This document shows, in pieces, positions 14,915 to 24,488 of a DNA stretch of 64,000 nucleotides (position 1 is its first letter; each line of letters starts with the position of its first letter). The position numbers and the translations under genes are program-made. Below the pieces are notes generated by a model, which saw nothing but the letters and a program-made list of their open reading frames with translations, searched no databases and had not been told where the DNA came from. Origin of the DNA: an uncultured Massilia sp. (GTDB taxonomy: Bacteria; Pseudomonadota; Gammaproteobacteria; Burkholderiales; Burkholderiaceae_D). The DNA lies in the NCBI RefSeq assembly GCF_913773735.1, contig NZ_CAJYEB010000002.1, positions 1-64,000 on the forward strand, read 5' to 3'.

Positions 14915-17767
14915 TCAGAAGCGGTACTCGGCCCCCACGTTCACGAAGCGCCCCACCGCCCCCGCCGAGTGCAGCGACAGGTTGTACGGATAGCCGCTGC
15001 CGTAGGTGCTGACGTCGGCCGGCGGCTGGCGGTTGAACAGATTGCGCACCGAGGCGTGCAGCGTCCACTGCTTGCTCATCTTGTAGTTCAGCGTCAGGTC
15101 GGTCTGCATGAAGGAACCGACACGGCAAAAGTTCGCCGGCACGTTCCCGTTCGGGAACACGCCATTCATCGCCGCGCCCTCCTCGCAGGTGGTCTGGCCG
15201 CTGGTCGGGTCGGTCAGGTCGTAGCCCTTCACCCAGTGCAGCGAGGTGGTGGCCTCGAACTGGCCGCGCTCCCAGCCCAGGTCGAACTGGGCGCGGTCCT
15301 TCGGGTTGGCCGTGTCGGCGCCGATGCCGGCCGGGCCGTGGCCGCCGGCCAGCTGGTAGTCGATGCCGCCGATGTTCATGTTGTAGCTGAACGCGTGCGT
15401 GTACTGGAACTCGGTGCGCAGGCGGCCGTAGCCGCCCAGGTTCCAGCGGTAGCGGGTGCCGAATTCGACGCCGCGCGTGCGCGTGCTGTTGGCATTGATC
15501 GGGGTCGTCGGGTAGTAGGCGATGCGGCCGACGCTCGGGGTGCAGGTGATGGTGCCGCCCTTGCCGTCGGCGCAGTCGCTCGGCACGGGCGCGATGCGCA
15601 CCGGGACGTCGGCGCGCGGACCGCCGACGATCTGGTCGCTCACGCGGATCTGGTACAGGTCGACCGTCGTGCTCCAGCCGCGCACCGGCTCCAGGATCAC
15701 GCCGAACGTGGCCGATACCGAGTGCTCGGGCTTGAGGTCCGGGTTGGTGGTGGTCAGGCCGATCAGCGACTCGTTGCACGACGCGATCACGGTGCCGGCC
15801 GGGTACAGGCCGTCGGCACGGTAGCCGCCGGCGCACAGGACCGGGTCGGCATTGGTGCCGACGCCGCCGGCGCTGGCCGAATTGCCGTTCTCGGCCGGAC
15901 CCGGCGCGCGGAAGCCTTTCGCCAGCGTGCCGCGCACCGCGATCGTCTCGTTCGGGGTGAACTTGAAGGCGATCTTCGGCGTGGTCGAGCTGCCGGCCAG
16001 GCTGTAGTCGTCGTAGCGGACGGCGCCGTCGATTTCCAGGGACTTGAGCACCGGCGCGCTGAATTCCGCGTACGCCGACTTGACCGTCTCCGAACCGAAG
16101 GCATAGGCGCCGTTGGTGATGCCGTCGGCGTTCGGCATGGCCGGCGCGGACAGCTTGGTGTGGAAGGCGCTCAGGCCCGCGCTGACCTGCAGGTCGCCGC
16201 CCGCCAGCTTGGCCAGGGAGCGGCCGGCGCGGGCTTCGGCGTAGTCCAGTTCCGAGGTGTCGAACGAGCGCAGAGTCTTGAAGATCGCGGCCATGTCCTC
16301 GGCCGAGTTGGCGCCGTAGATCCGGTACGGGTTGACGGCGCGGTTCAGCGCCGCGTTCATCGCCGGCACGTTCAGGGCGCCGTAGCGCTTGCGCTCCAGG
16401 TTGTTGCGGGTATAGCCCAGCGACAGGTCGAGGTCCCAGTCGTTCCAGCTGCCGGCGAAGTCGGCGGCCAGGCGGTAGGCGCGCGAGTCGGTGGTGATGT
16501 AGCTGTCGGGGGCGCCCGGCACCGGGCCGCGCACGATGGCGGCCACGCCGAACGGATTGCCCGGGTAGCTGGCCGGGATGCGGATCGCCGGGATCGCCGA
16601 ATTCGGGATGTAGTGCGGCGGCACGCCCGACATCAGCTCCAGTTGGCTGCCGTAGGACGAGGGGAAGTTGGTGAGGCCCTGGTTGATCTTGACGCGGCTT
16701 TCGAACATCGAGGCCTTGAAGTCGGCGCGCCAGTCGCCGCCCAGCTTCTGCGTGTAGCTGGCCAGGATGTTGACGTTCTCGGTCAGGGGCTGGATCTGCT
16801 TGGTCGGATCGCTGTAGGCGCAGCCGCCCGACGCCATCTGGGCATAGCTGCCGCAGGCGGTGCCCGGGAAGAAGGAGAACGCGGCGCTGTTGTCGGCGCC
16901 GTAGACGCGCGTCACGTTCGGGTTCAGCAGGTAGGGCGACAGCGTGAGCGGCGCCGTGTTCTGCGGCGTGACGACGCCCAGCGCCTTGTTGTTGCCGCCG
17001 AAGCGCGACATGTCCAGCTCGTTCCAGATACCCTTGCCCTTGCGCTGGTCGTAGAAGATCGGTTCCTGGCGGCGGTATTCGACGCTGACGTAGCCGTTGT
17101 GGCCGTCGACGTCGAGGTCGCCCTTGCCCCAGGTCCCCGTGAAGTGCTCGGTCTTGCCGCCGCCTTCGGTGGCGATGCCCTTCTCGGCCGAGAGGGTGAG
17201 GCCGTTGAAGTTCCTCTTGAGGATCACGTTGACGACGCCGGCCATCGCGTCCGAACCGTAGACGGCGGAGGCGCCGTCCTTCAGGATCTCGATGCGCTCG
17301 ACCGCCTCGAACGGGATGTTGGAGATGTCGACGAAGGAGCGCGAGCCGTCGTCCGCCAGCGGGTACGACGCCATGCGGTGGCCGTCGATCAGCACCAGCG
17401 TGGCGTTGTTGTTCAGGCCGCGCAGCGAGATGCCGCTGCCGCCCGCCGCGAAGCCGGCCGAGAAGTTCTGGCTCAGCGTGCCGGCGCCGTTGGCCGTGAT
17501 GTTCTGCAGGACTTCGCCCACCGAGGTGTAGCCGGAATTCTTCAGGTCCTTGGCATTGATCACCTGGACCGGGCTCGGGGTCTCGGCATCGGCGCGGCGG
17601 ATGAAGGAGCCGGTGACTTCGACGCGCTGCACCGGCGCGTCCGCGCCGGCGGCCGGCGGCTGCGCCGGCGCCTGCTGCGCCAGTGCGGACATGCTGGTGG
17701 CCGCGAATGCGCCCGCGGCCGCCAGCTGGCGGATCGTGCGCGGCAGGACTTTCAGGTTGCTGCTCAT
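14915..17767 (-). CDS. TonB-dependent outer-membrane receptor
   Basis: The 950-residue product has a signal peptide (about 1-30, ending MSALAQ), a plug domain (about 45-175, including SGISLRGLNNNATLVLIDGH and VERIEILKDGASAVYGSDAM) and a long beta-barrel ending in the aromatic VNVGAEYRF expected of an outer-membrane protein. Such receptors import iron chelates, vitamins, sugars or peptides using energy from TonB/ExbBD; the substrate cannot be read from sequence. I chose the ATG at 17765-17767, after AAGGAG and followed directly by the signal peptide. The gene is divergent from a secreted M1 aminopeptidase, so peptide uptake is a reasonable guess. Confidence 0.9.
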   Translation of the reverse strand: MSSNLKVLPRTIRQLAAAGAFAATSMSALAQQAPAQPPAAGADAPVQRVEVTGSFIRRADAETPSPVQVINAKDLKNSGYTSVGEVLQNITANGAGTLSQNFSAGFAAGGSGISLRGLNNNATLVLIDGHRMASYPLADDGSRSFVDISNIPFEAVERIEILKDGASAVYGSDAMAGVVNVILKRNFNGLTLSAEKGIATEGGGKTEHFTGTWGKGDLDVDGHNGYVSVEYRRQEPIFYDQRKGKGIWNELDMSRFGGNNKALGVVTPQNTAPLTLSPYLLNPNVTRVYGADNSAAFSFFPGTACGSYAQMASGGCAYSDPTKQIQPLTENVNILASYTQKLGGDWRADFKASMFESRVKINQGLTNFPSSYGSQLELMSGVPPHYIPNSAIPAIRIPASYPGNPFGVAAIVRGPVPGAPDSYITTDSRAYRLAADFAGSWNDWDLDLSLGYTRNNLERKRYGALNVPAMNAALNRAVNPYRIYGANSAEDMAAIFKTLRSFDTSELDYAEARAGRSLAKLAGGDLQVSAGLSAFHTKLSAPAMPNADGITNGAYAFGSETVKSAYAEFSAPVLKSLEIDGAVRYDDYSLAGSSTTPKIAFKFTPNETIAVRGTLAKGFRAPGPAENGNSASAGGVGTNADPVLCAGGYRADGLYPAGTVIASCNESLIGLTTTNPDLKPEHSVSATFGVILEPVRGWSTTVDLYQIRVSDQIVGGPRADVPVRIAPVPSDCADGKGGTITCTPSVGRIAYYPTTPINANSTRTRGVEFGTRYRWNLGGYGRLRTEFQYTHAFSYNMNIGGIDYQLAGGHGPAGIGADTANPKDRAQFDLGWERGQFEATTSLHWVKGYDLTDPTSGQTTCEEGAAMNGVFPNGNVPANFCRVGSFMQTDLTLNYKMSKQWTLHASVRNLFNRQPPADVSTYGSGYPYNLSLHSAGAVGRFVNVGAEYRF

Positions 17768-17930
17768 GGATACTCTCCTTGGGGGTGGCGCTGCTGACTT
17801 CTTGTTATGGACCCGGCGCGCGAAACGCCGGGCAAGACGAGGCCATTCCGTGCCGGCGGGGCCGGCGGCGGCGGGTGCAGGGGGAACGATGCGGCGTTCG
17901 CGCAACGGAATGGTTTATATCGTTCTAATC

Positions 17931-17960
17931 AATATAGTGAGCACAAATTTCAGGTGTCAA
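17931..17960 (-). promoter_or_regulatory. Promoter of the TonB-dependent receptor gene
   Basis: On the minus strand TTGACA (17960-17955) is followed after 18 bases by TATATT (17936-17931). This is a near-consensus sigma-70 promoter about 155 bases upstream of the start codon. Confidence 0.6.
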
Positions 17961-18028
17961 ACGGATTTTGAAATGCGGCCCGTGTTCACCGCCGAGTTAC
18001 GCAACAGCGACGGCGCACGCAAATACGC

Positions 18029-18057
18029 TTGACACGTCCGGACGGCACGCGTAGGTT
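18029..18057 (+). promoter_or_regulatory. Possible promoter of the M1 aminopeptidase gene
   Basis: A consensus TTGACA at 18029-18034 is followed after 17 bases by the poor -10 TAGGTT. The start codon lies 37 bases downstream, with AAGGAGAGG between. Confidence 0.35.
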
Positions 18058-18093
18058 TTTCCGATCGTCATCAACGAAGGAGAGGTTTCGTCC

Positions 18094-20766
18094 ATGCGCA
18101 GCATCCCGTTCCTGCCCGCCGCCCTGTGCTCGGCGCTGGCCCTGGTATTGACACCCGCCGCAGTCACGCCCGCCGCCGCGGCGCCCGGTCCCGCGCAGGC
18201 GCCCTTCTCGTTCGAGCAAGCGCCGGGCCACCTGCCGAAGAACGTGGTGCCCACCGACTACGCGATCGCCATCGTCCCCGACGTCGACAAGCGCACGCTG
18301 CGCGGTACCGAGCAGGTAACGCTGCAGTTCAAGGAAGCCACCGACACCATCCAGTTCAACGCGCTGAACATGACGTTCGAGCGCGTGCGCCTGGACGGCA
18401 AGCCGGTCAGGAGCGTGGCCATCGACGCCAAGCGCCAGATCGTCACCGTGACGCTCGCGGCCAAGGCCGGGCCGGGCCGCCACGTGCTGGACCTGGCCTA
18501 CACCGCGCAGATCGAGACCGGTCCGCGCGGCCTGTTCGCCCAGCCCTTCCAGAAGCCGGACGGCAGCCGCGACGTGCTGCTGTCGACGCAGTTCGAAGCG
18601 ACCGACGCGCGCCGCATGTTCCCCTGCTGGGACGAGCCGGCCTTCCGCGCGCGCTTCCAGCTCACCGCCACGGTGCCGGCGAAATGGGCGGCCATCTCCA
18701 ACATGCCGGTGGAAAAGCGCGTGGTGAAGGGCGACCTGGCCACCACCACCTTCGCGCGCTCGCCGTCGATGGCGTCCTACCTGGTCGAATTCACCGGCGG
18801 CGACATGGCAAAGATCGGCACGCGCGCCGGCGCCACCGAGATCAACGTCTGGGCCGTGCGCGGCCAGGAACAGAACGGCAAGGTGGCGCTCGAGGACGCG
18901 CGCCAGATCCTGCTCGACTACAACGACTACTTCGGCGTGCCCTACCCGCTGCCCAAACTGGACGCGATCGCCGTGCCGGGCGGCTTCCAGGGCGCGATGG
19001 AGAACTGGGGCGCGATCACCTACAACGACCAGACGCTGCTGCTCACGCCCACGTCCACCATCGACAACCGCCAGCTGGTGTTCGGCATCTCGGCGCACGA
19101 GATGGCGCACCAGTGGTTCGGCGACCTCGTCACGATGGGCTGGTGGGACGACATCTGGCTCAACGAAAGCTTCGCCTCCTGGGGCGCGGCCAAGGAGACC
19201 GACAAGCGCAACCCGGGCTGGCGCGTGCGCGAGGCCGAGGACGCGGGCAAGGAAGCGGCGATGCGCGTCGACGCCCGCGTCGGCTCGCGCGCCGTGCACT
19301 ACCCGGTCGAGAACGAGCTGGAACCGCAGAACAATGCCGACCCGCTGATCATCTACAACAAGGGCCAGGCCGTGCTGCGCATGCTCGAGGCCCACGTCGG
19401 CCCGGACGTGTTCCGCGACGGCATCCGCGCCTACATGAAGAAGCACCAGTACGCGAACACCACCAGCACCGACCTGTGGAACGCGCTCGGCGCCGCCAGC
19501 GGCCGCAACATCGCGGGGCTGGCGCGCGACTGGATCGAGCAGCCCGGCTTCCCGGTGGTGGCGGTGCGCAGCGAATGCGACGCCAACGGCACGCGCGTGC
19601 TGGCGCTGGACCAGTCGCGCTTCCTGCTCTACGACAGGGACGGCAACAAGGAGCGGCCGCACTGGTCGATCCCGCTGCGCATGCGCGTGGGCGCCGACGG
19701 CGCGGCGCAATCGGTGCTGCTGGAAAAGGATGGCGACCGCATCGCGGCCGGCCGCTGCGACCAGCCGCTGTCGCTCAACGCCGATGCCGACGGCTTCTAC
19801 CGCGTGGCCTACGACGACGCCGTGCTGGCCGTGAACACGAAGGCGTTCGCCACCCTGCCGGACGGCGACCGCATCGCCCTGCTGGACGACCAGTGGGCGC
19901 TGGTGGAAAACGGCACGCGGCCGCTGGCGGGCTACCTGGCGCTGGTCGACGCGATGGGCGACAGCCTGAACGAACGCGCCTGGAACCAGATCCTGGGCGC
20001 CCTCGACACGATCGAGCGCGCCGAGCGCGGCACGCCCGGCCACGACACCTTCGTCGCCCACGCGCGCGCGCTGCTCAAGCCGGTGGCCACGCGCATGGGC
20101 TGGGCGCCCGCGGCCGGCGAGACCGCCGGCATGCAGCGCCTGCGCCGCAGCCTGCTCGCGCGCCTGGGCGCCTGGGGCGACCAGGACGTCGTGGCCGAGG
20201 CGCGCCGCCGCTTCGCTGCCTTCGTCGCCGCCAGGGACAGCCTGGCGCCGGACGACCAGGCGACCATCCTCACCATCGTCGCCCAGAACGCCGACGCCGC
20301 CACCTTCGAGCAATTGCACGCGGTGGCGCGCGGCGCCCGCAACGAAACCGAGGTGCGGCGCTTCTATCCGATCCTGATGCGCGTGCGCGACCCGCAGCTG
20401 GCCGCGCAGGCCGCCGCCATCGCGCTGTCGCCGGAGATCCCGCCGCAGGCCGATGTGCTGCGGCTCGGCCTCGTGCTGGCGCTGGCGGCCGAGCATCCGC
20501 AACTGTCCTGGACCACCTTCACCCAGCAGTTCGACAAGCTGACGGCCGCCAATCCGGGCAACCGCCCGAACGTGCTGGCCAAGACGGCGCCGGACGTGTT
20601 CTGGAACAGCATCCCGGCCGACACGCTGCAGGCCTGGATCCGCGCGCACGTGGAAGCGGGCATGCTGGACACGCTGGCGGACTCGATGGAGACGGTGCGC
20701 TTCCGCCAGAACGAGAAAGTGCGACTGGTCGAGGCGGCGGACAAGATCGCGGCGAAGCGATCGTAA
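18094..20766 (+). CDS. Secreted M1-family (gluzincin) aminopeptidase
   Basis: The 890-residue protein has a signal peptide (about 1-29), the substrate-anchoring GAMEN motif (FQGAMENWGAI, about 299-309) and the zinc site HEMAHQWFGD followed by NESFA, which together give the M1 pattern HEXXH-18-E. An ERAP1-like C-terminal half follows. It removes N-terminal residues from peptides, here in the periplasm or outside the cell. Its start follows a good AAGGAG site. It is divergent from a TonB-dependent receptor, and the two may work together in peptide use (inference). Confidence 0.93.
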   Translation: MRSIPFLPAALCSALALVLTPAAVTPAAAAPGPAQAPFSFEQAPGHLPKNVVPTDYAIAIVPDVDKRTLRGTEQVTLQFKEATDTIQFNALNMTFERVRLDGKPVRSVAIDAKRQIVTVTLAAKAGPGRHVLDLAYTAQIETGPRGLFAQPFQKPDGSRDVLLSTQFEATDARRMFPCWDEPAFRARFQLTATVPAKWAAISNMPVEKRVVKGDLATTTFARSPSMASYLVEFTGGDMAKIGTRAGATEINVWAVRGQEQNGKVALEDARQILLDYNDYFGVPYPLPKLDAIAVPGGFQGAMENWGAITYNDQTLLLTPTSTIDNRQLVFGISAHEMAHQWFGDLVTMGWWDDIWLNESFASWGAAKETDKRNPGWRVREAEDAGKEAAMRVDARVGSRAVHYPVENELEPQNNADPLIIYNKGQAVLRMLEAHVGPDVFRDGIRAYMKKHQYANTTSTDLWNALGAASGRNIAGLARDWIEQPGFPVVAVRSECDANGTRVLALDQSRFLLYDRDGNKERPHWSIPLRMRVGADGAAQSVLLEKDGDRIAAGRCDQPLSLNADADGFYRVAYDDAVLAVNTKAFATLPDGDRIALLDDQWALVENGTRPLAGYLALVDAMGDSLNERAWNQILGALDTIERAERGTPGHDTFVAHARALLKPVATRMGWAPAAGETAGMQRLRRSLLARLGAWGDQDVVAEARRRFAAFVAARDSLAPDDQATILTIVAQNADAATFEQLHAVARGARNETEVRRFYPILMRVRDPQLAAQAAAIALSPEIPPQADVLRLGLVLALAAEHPQLSWTTFTQQFDKLTAANPGNRPNVLAKTAPDVFWNSIPADTLQAWIRAHVEAGMLDTLADSMETVRFRQNEKVRLVEAADKIAAKRS

Positions 20767-20792
20767 GCGGCGCGACGAGGACGCATCGTTTG

Positions 20793-20819
20793 CCGTAGGG
20801 TGCGCACCCCGTGCGCACC
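20793..20819 (+). repeat. Dispersed repeat, family B copy 1
   Basis: The 27-base element begins CCGTAGGGTGCGCACC and contains the palindrome-like GGTGCGCAC-CCC-GTGCGCACC. The identical sequence occurs inverted at 36237-36263. It lies between the M1 peptidase and HAD genes. Confidence 0.8.
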
Positions 20820-20871
20820 CTGCGACGCCGCGCTACACTATCGGGCTCTTTCGCATCACCGATACCGACCA

Positions 20872-21537
20872 ATGACGCCAATCACCTTGCCTTCGCGCGA
20901 CTACGCCGCCTTCCTGTTCGACATGGACGGCACCATCCTCACCTCGATCAAGGCCGCCGAGCGCGTCTGGGGCCGGTGGGCCGCCGGCCACGGCCTCGAC
21001 GTCGAAGCCTTCCTGCCGACGATCCACGGCAAGCGCACCGAAGACACGGTGCGCGGCCTCGCACTGCCCGGCATCGATCCGGTCGCCGAAGCCGCGCGCA
21101 TCACCGCGGCCGAGATCGAGGACACGCTGGGGGTCGAGGCGATCGCCGGCGTGGCCGACTTCCTGGCCAGCCTGCCGCGCGGGCGCTGGGCCATCGTCAC
21201 CTCGGCGCCGCGCAGGCTGGCCGAGGCGCGCATCGCGGCGGCCGGCCTGCCGCTGCCCGAGGTGATGGTGGCGGCCGAGGACGTCCTGCGCGGCAAGCCG
21301 GCGCCTGACCCGTTCCTGCTGGGCGCCGAAAAACTGGGCGTGGCGCCCGCCGACTGCCTGGTGTTCGAGGACACGCTGGCCGGCCTGCGCTCGGCCGCGA
21401 GCGCGGGCATGGACAGCGTGGTGGTGACGGTGACGCACGCGCATCCGCTGGAAACGGACGTGGCGGCGGTGCTGGATTATGCCGACCTGCGGGCGGGCCG
21501 TGCGGAGGATGGCTTGCTGCGGCTGGAGCGGCGCTGA
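20872..21537 (+). CDS. HAD-superfamily phosphatase (subfamily IA)
   Basis: The 221-residue protein has HAD motif I FLFDMDGTI (residues 14-22, nucleophile Asp17), motif II in AIVTSAP (about 105), the lysine of motif III in GKPAPDPF and motif IV FEDTLAGLRSA. The alpha-helical cap between motifs I and II and the layout resemble small sugar-phosphate or polyol-phosphate phosphatases; the exact substrate is open. I chose the ATG at 20872, because the longer frame from 20800 would read through the dispersed repeat. Confidence 0.85.
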   Translation: MTPITLPSRDYAAFLFDMDGTILTSIKAAERVWGRWAAGHGLDVEAFLPTIHGKRTEDTVRGLALPGIDPVAEAARITAAEIEDTLGVEAIAGVADFLASLPRGRWAIVTSAPRRLAEARIAAAGLPLPEVMVAAEDVLRGKPAPDPFLLGAEKLGVAPADCLVFEDTLAGLRSAASAGMDSVVVTVTHAHPLETDVAAVLDYADLRAGRAEDGLLRLERR

Positions 21538-21550
21538 CGCAGCACCGACA

Positions 21551-21648
21551 CGTCATCCCGGCGCAGGCCGGGATCCGATTTGCAAGCGTCACGACGGCGC
21601 CCGGGAATTGGGTCCCGGCCAAGGCGGCCGGCGAGGTCCGGGACGACG
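21551..21648. repeat. Dispersed inverted repeat, family A copy 2 (second arm interrupted)
   Basis: The arm at 21551-21580 begins CGTCATCCCGGCGCAGGCCG. The opposing arm, 21606-21648, starts AATTGGGTCCCGGCC and ends GGTCCGGGACGACG, but carries roughly 14 extra bases in the middle. This is the most diverged copy. It separates the HAD gene from the convergent dehydrogenase gene. Confidence 0.7.
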
Positions 21649-21652
21649 GCAT

Positions 21653-22741
21653 TTATACCGTGGCCAGGCAGGCCGCCACCGCCTCCCCCACTGCGGTCGT
21701 GCTGGCCGTCCCGCCCATGTCGGGCGTGCGCGGCCCGTCGACCAGCACGCGCTCCATCGCCCGCACGATCGCGTCGTGCGCCTGCGTGTAGCGCTCCTCT
21801 CCCCGTCCCAGGAATTCCAGCATCATCGCGCCCGACCAGATCATCGCGATCGGGTTGGCGATGTTCCTGCCGTAGATGTCCGGCGCGGAGCCGTGCACCG
21901 GTTCGAACAGCGAGGGGAAGCGGCGCTCCGGGTCCAGGTTGGCCGAGGGCGCGATGCCGATCGTGCCGGTGCAGGCCGGGCCCAGGTCGGACAGGATGTC
22001 GCCGAACAGGTTCGACGCCACCACCACGTCGAAGCGCTCCGGCGACAGCACGAACCTGGCGGCCAGGATGTCGACGTGGTACTTGTCCCACTTGACGTCG
22101 GCGTAGCGCTCGCCCATCGCGGCCACGCGCTCGTCCCAGTACGGCATCGAGATCGCGATGCCGTTCGACTTGGTGGCCGCCGTCAGGTGCTTCTTCGGGC
22201 GCCGCCGGGCCAGTTCGAACGCATACTTGAGGATGCGGTCGGTACCGTGGCGCGTGAACACCGCTTCCTGCAGCACGAACTCGCGCTCGGTGCCCTCGAA
22301 CATGCGCCCGCCCACCGCCGAGTATTCGCCCTCGGTGTTCTCGCGCACCACGTAGAAGTCGATGTCGCCCGGCCGCTTGTTCGCCAGCGGACACGGCACG
22401 CCCGGCATCAGGCGCACCGGACGCAGGTTCACGTACTGGTCGAACTCGCGCCGGAACTTGAGCAGCGACCCCCACAGCGAGATGTGGTCGGGCACCGCGT
22501 CCGGCCAGCCGACGGCGCCGAAATAGATCGCCTCGCAGCCGTCCAGCTGCTGCTTCCAGTCGTCCGGCATCATCTTGCCGTGCTCCAGGTAGTAGTCGCA
22601 GCTGGCCCATTCGAAGGTGGCGAATTCCAGCGCGATGCCGAAACGCCGCGCCGCCGCCTCCAGCGCGCGCAAGCCTTCCGGCATCACTTCCTTGCCGATG
22701 CCGTCGCCGGCGATCACGGCGATCCTGTGCTTGTCCATCAT
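21653..22741 (-). CDS. dmlA: D-malate / tartrate dehydrogenase (decarboxylating)
   Basis: This 362-residue protein belongs to the isocitrate/isopropylmalate dehydrogenase superfamily: IAVIAGDGIGKEVMPEGLRA at the N-terminus, RPVRLMPGV with the substrate arginine, VVRENTEGEYS, and the cofactor site in SLFEPVHGSAPDI. The ENTEGEYS form and the length point to the DmlA/TtuC group, which oxidises D-malate or tartrate with NAD. It starts at ATGATG after AGGAG. A divergent LysR-type gene starts 88 bases away, as with dmlA and dmlR of E. coli, which supports the assignment. Tartrate rather than D-malate as the main substrate is possible. Confidence 0.85.
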   Translation of the reverse strand: MMDKHRIAVIAGDGIGKEVMPEGLRALEAAARRFGIALEFATFEWASCDYYLEHGKMMPDDWKQQLDGCEAIYFGAVGWPDAVPDHISLWGSLLKFRREFDQYVNLRPVRLMPGVPCPLANKRPGDIDFYVVRENTEGEYSAVGGRMFEGTEREFVLQEAVFTRHGTDRILKYAFELARRRPKKHLTAATKSNGIAISMPYWDERVAAMGERYADVKWDKYHVDILAARFVLSPERFDVVVASNLFGDILSDLGPACTGTIGIAPSANLDPERRFPSLFEPVHGSAPDIYGRNIANPIAMIWSGAMMLEFLGRGEERYTQAHDAIVRAMERVLVDGPRTPDMGGTASTTAVGEAVAACLATV

Positions 22742-22791
22742 GTCTCCTGTGGGTGCGTCAACGGGTCAAGGATAAACCATCACGCCATGTT

Positions 22792-22797
22792 TATAAT
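22792..22797 (+). promoter_or_regulatory. Likely -10 box of the LysR gene divergent from dmlA
   Basis: TATAAT lies 32 bases before the GTG start, within the 88-base divergent region where a LysR-type regulator normally binds. No good -35 was seen. Confidence 0.35.
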
Positions 22798-22829
22798 CCC
22801 GCCAAATGTGATGTCAAAGGACATGAATC

Positions 22830-23744
22830 GTGAATAATCTTCCAGCGCGTTCCCTGGAGAACGAAGACCTGCGCGTGTTCGTCGCCGTGGTGCGCAAGGG
22901 CGGCTTCGCGGCGGCGGCGGGAGAACTGGGCATGTCGCCGGCCTACGTCAGCAAGCGCATCGGCATCCTCGAGGAGACGCTCGCCGTCAAGCTGTTCGCG
23001 CGCACCACGCGGCGCGTGCTGCTGACCGAGGAAGGCGAACGCGTGCTGGAACGCACCCAGGCCATCCTCGACGGGCTCGACGCGCTGATGGACGACGTGG
23101 CGGCGAGCGGAGGCGAGCCGCGCGGCCGGCTGCGCATCTGCGCCAGCTTCGGCTTCGGCCGCAACGTGGTGGCGCCCGCCGTGGCCCGGCTGGCCGCGGC
23201 CTATCCGCGCCTGCAGATCCGCTTCGAGGTGCTCGACCGCCTGGTGGACGGCGCCGAAGGCTTCGACCTCGACGTGCGCGTCGGCGACGACATCGCCCCG
23301 CACCTGGTGGCGCGCAAGCTGATGGCCAACCACCGCATCCTGTGCGCCGCCCCGTCCTACCTGGAACGGCGCGGCACGCCCGCGACGCTGCGCGAGCTGG
23401 CCGGCCACGACTGCCTCGCCATCAAGGAACGCGACCATCCATTCGGGGTCTGGCGCTTGCGCGGCAGGCATGGCCAGGAAACCGTCAAGGTTTCCGGCCC
23501 GCTGTCGACCAACCACGGCGAGATCGCGCTGCGCTGGGCCGTCGAGGGCGCGGGCATCGTGCTGCGTTCGCGCTGGGACGCGCAGGCCTGGATCGACGCC
23601 GGCCGCCTGGTGCAGGTGCTGCCGGACTACACGCAGGAGGCGAACGTGTGGGCCGTGTACCCGCAACGCCTGGCCGGCTCGGCCAAGCTGCGCGCCTGCG
23701 TCGCGTTCCTGCAGCGGCACCTGCAGGCGTCCGCCGGCGCGTGA
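22830..23744 (+). CDS. LysR-family regulator, probable activator of dmlA
   Basis: The 304-residue protein has the LysR helix-turn-helix at about residues 18-75 (GGFAAAAGELGMSPAYVSKR followed by IGILEETL and RTTRRVLLTEEGE) and a periplasmic-binding-like effector domain from about 95. Translation most likely starts at GTG 22830, eight bases after AAAGGA; nearby ATGs are out of frame or run into stops. Its place divergent from the D-malate/tartrate dehydrogenase gene suggests that it responds to that substrate, as DmlR does. Confidence 0.85.
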   Translation: MNNLPARSLENEDLRVFVAVVRKGGFAAAAGELGMSPAYVSKRIGILEETLAVKLFARTTRRVLLTEEGERVLERTQAILDGLDALMDDVAASGGEPRGRLRICASFGFGRNVVAPAVARLAAAYPRLQIRFEVLDRLVDGAEGFDLDVRVGDDIAPHLVARKLMANHRILCAAPSYLERRGTPATLRELAGHDCLAIKERDHPFGVWRLRGRHGQETVKVSGPLSTNHGEIALRWAVEGAGIVLRSRWDAQAWIDAGRLVQVLPDYTQEANVWAVYPQRLAGSAKLRACVAFLQRHLQASAGA

Positions 23745-23778
23745 CGCCCGCGGCGCGGCGGCGGCGGCAGCGGCGGCG

Positions 23779-24330
23779 TCATTCCGCGCGGTAGACGCGC
23801 GGCTCCAGCACGTGTTCCTCGACCGGCGGCACCGGCGGCTGCGCGCTGGCCGTCGGTGCCGGCGTGGCGGCGCGCTTCGGGTAGGGCGTGCCGTCGCGGT
23901 GCGTGTAGCCGTTGCTGGCCGCGTCGTAGACGAGGTCGATGTCGGGATAGTAGGCCCGGTCGTCCGGATCGTTCGGCCCCACCGCCAGGAACAGCGCATT
24001 GCCCCAGCCGCGGTTGACGAAGTGGTGGGCGTTCGGACGGCCGGCCGGGAAGGCCGCGCAGTCGCCGGCGCGCATCAGGGTCTCGCCTTCGTCGGTGACG
24101 AGCGTCAGTTCGCCCGACACCACCATGACGAACTCGTCCTCGTGCGTGTGCCAGTGGCGCTGCGACGAGGCCGCGCCCGGCTGGAGCTCGACCAGGTTGG
24201 CGCCGAACTGGGTCAGGCCGCCGGCCGCGGCCAATGCCTGGCGGCTGCGGCCGTTGACGGCCTCGGCAAAGGGATCGGGGTAACCGGTGCCGGTCAGCAC
24301 CGGGATGACGCTCAGGTCGAGCCTGGACAT
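23779..24330 (-). CDS. Cupin-domain protein
   Basis: The 183-residue protein has the two cupin motifs: HWHTHEDEFVMVVSGELTLV (about residues 58-77, with the metal-binding His-x-His and Glu) and PAGRPNAHHFVNRG (about 93-106). The second half carries an extension ending HVLEPRVYRAE. Single-domain cupins of this type are often putative sugar-epimerase-like or oxygenase-like proteins; no reaction can be assigned. The ATG at 24328-24330 follows AAGGAGCG. A long out-of-phase extension upstream has no family match. Confidence 0.8.
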   Translation of the reverse strand: MSRLDLSVIPVLTGTGYPDPFAEAVNGRSRQALAAAGGLTQFGANLVELQPGAASSQRHWHTHEDEFVMVVSGELTLVTDEGETLMRAGDCAAFPAGRPNAHHFVNRGWGNALFLAVGPNDPDDRAYYPDIDLVYDAASNGYTHRDGTPYPKRAATPAPTASAQPPVPPVEEHVLEPRVYRAE

Positions 24331-24488
24331 GGCGACGCTCCTTGTTGGTTTGGACGCAGTGCTGGACGGACTGCTGGCGGCTAGCATAGCGCAAACGGCG
24401 GCGCGACCCTTGTCCCGCAGGCGTGACAATGTGCGCATGTTGCGCCGTCGGCGCCGTGCTATCGTGGCCATCTTTCGAGGAGGGCGGG

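Larger units (their letters stand above)
17768..18093. other. Divergent promoter region between the TonB receptor and M1 peptidase genes
   Basis: The 326 bases hold no gene. Promoter-like elements for both sides lie in the AT-rich centre (see the two promoter entries). The receptor transcript would have a leader of about 155 bases, in which I could not recognise a known riboswitch. Confidence 0.5.

Noticed and set aside
14900-17797. Very long plus-strand frame opposite the TonB-dependent receptor gene.
   Set aside because: High-GC antisense shadow; composition is low-complexity Arg/Val/Gly, and the opposite strand has a full receptor with signal peptide, plug and terminal Phe.
17986-20798. 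Long frames on the minus strand and in the second plus frame across the M1 aminopeptidase gene.
   Set aside because: Shadows of the aminopeptidase, which carries GAMEN and HEXXH motifs in its own frame.
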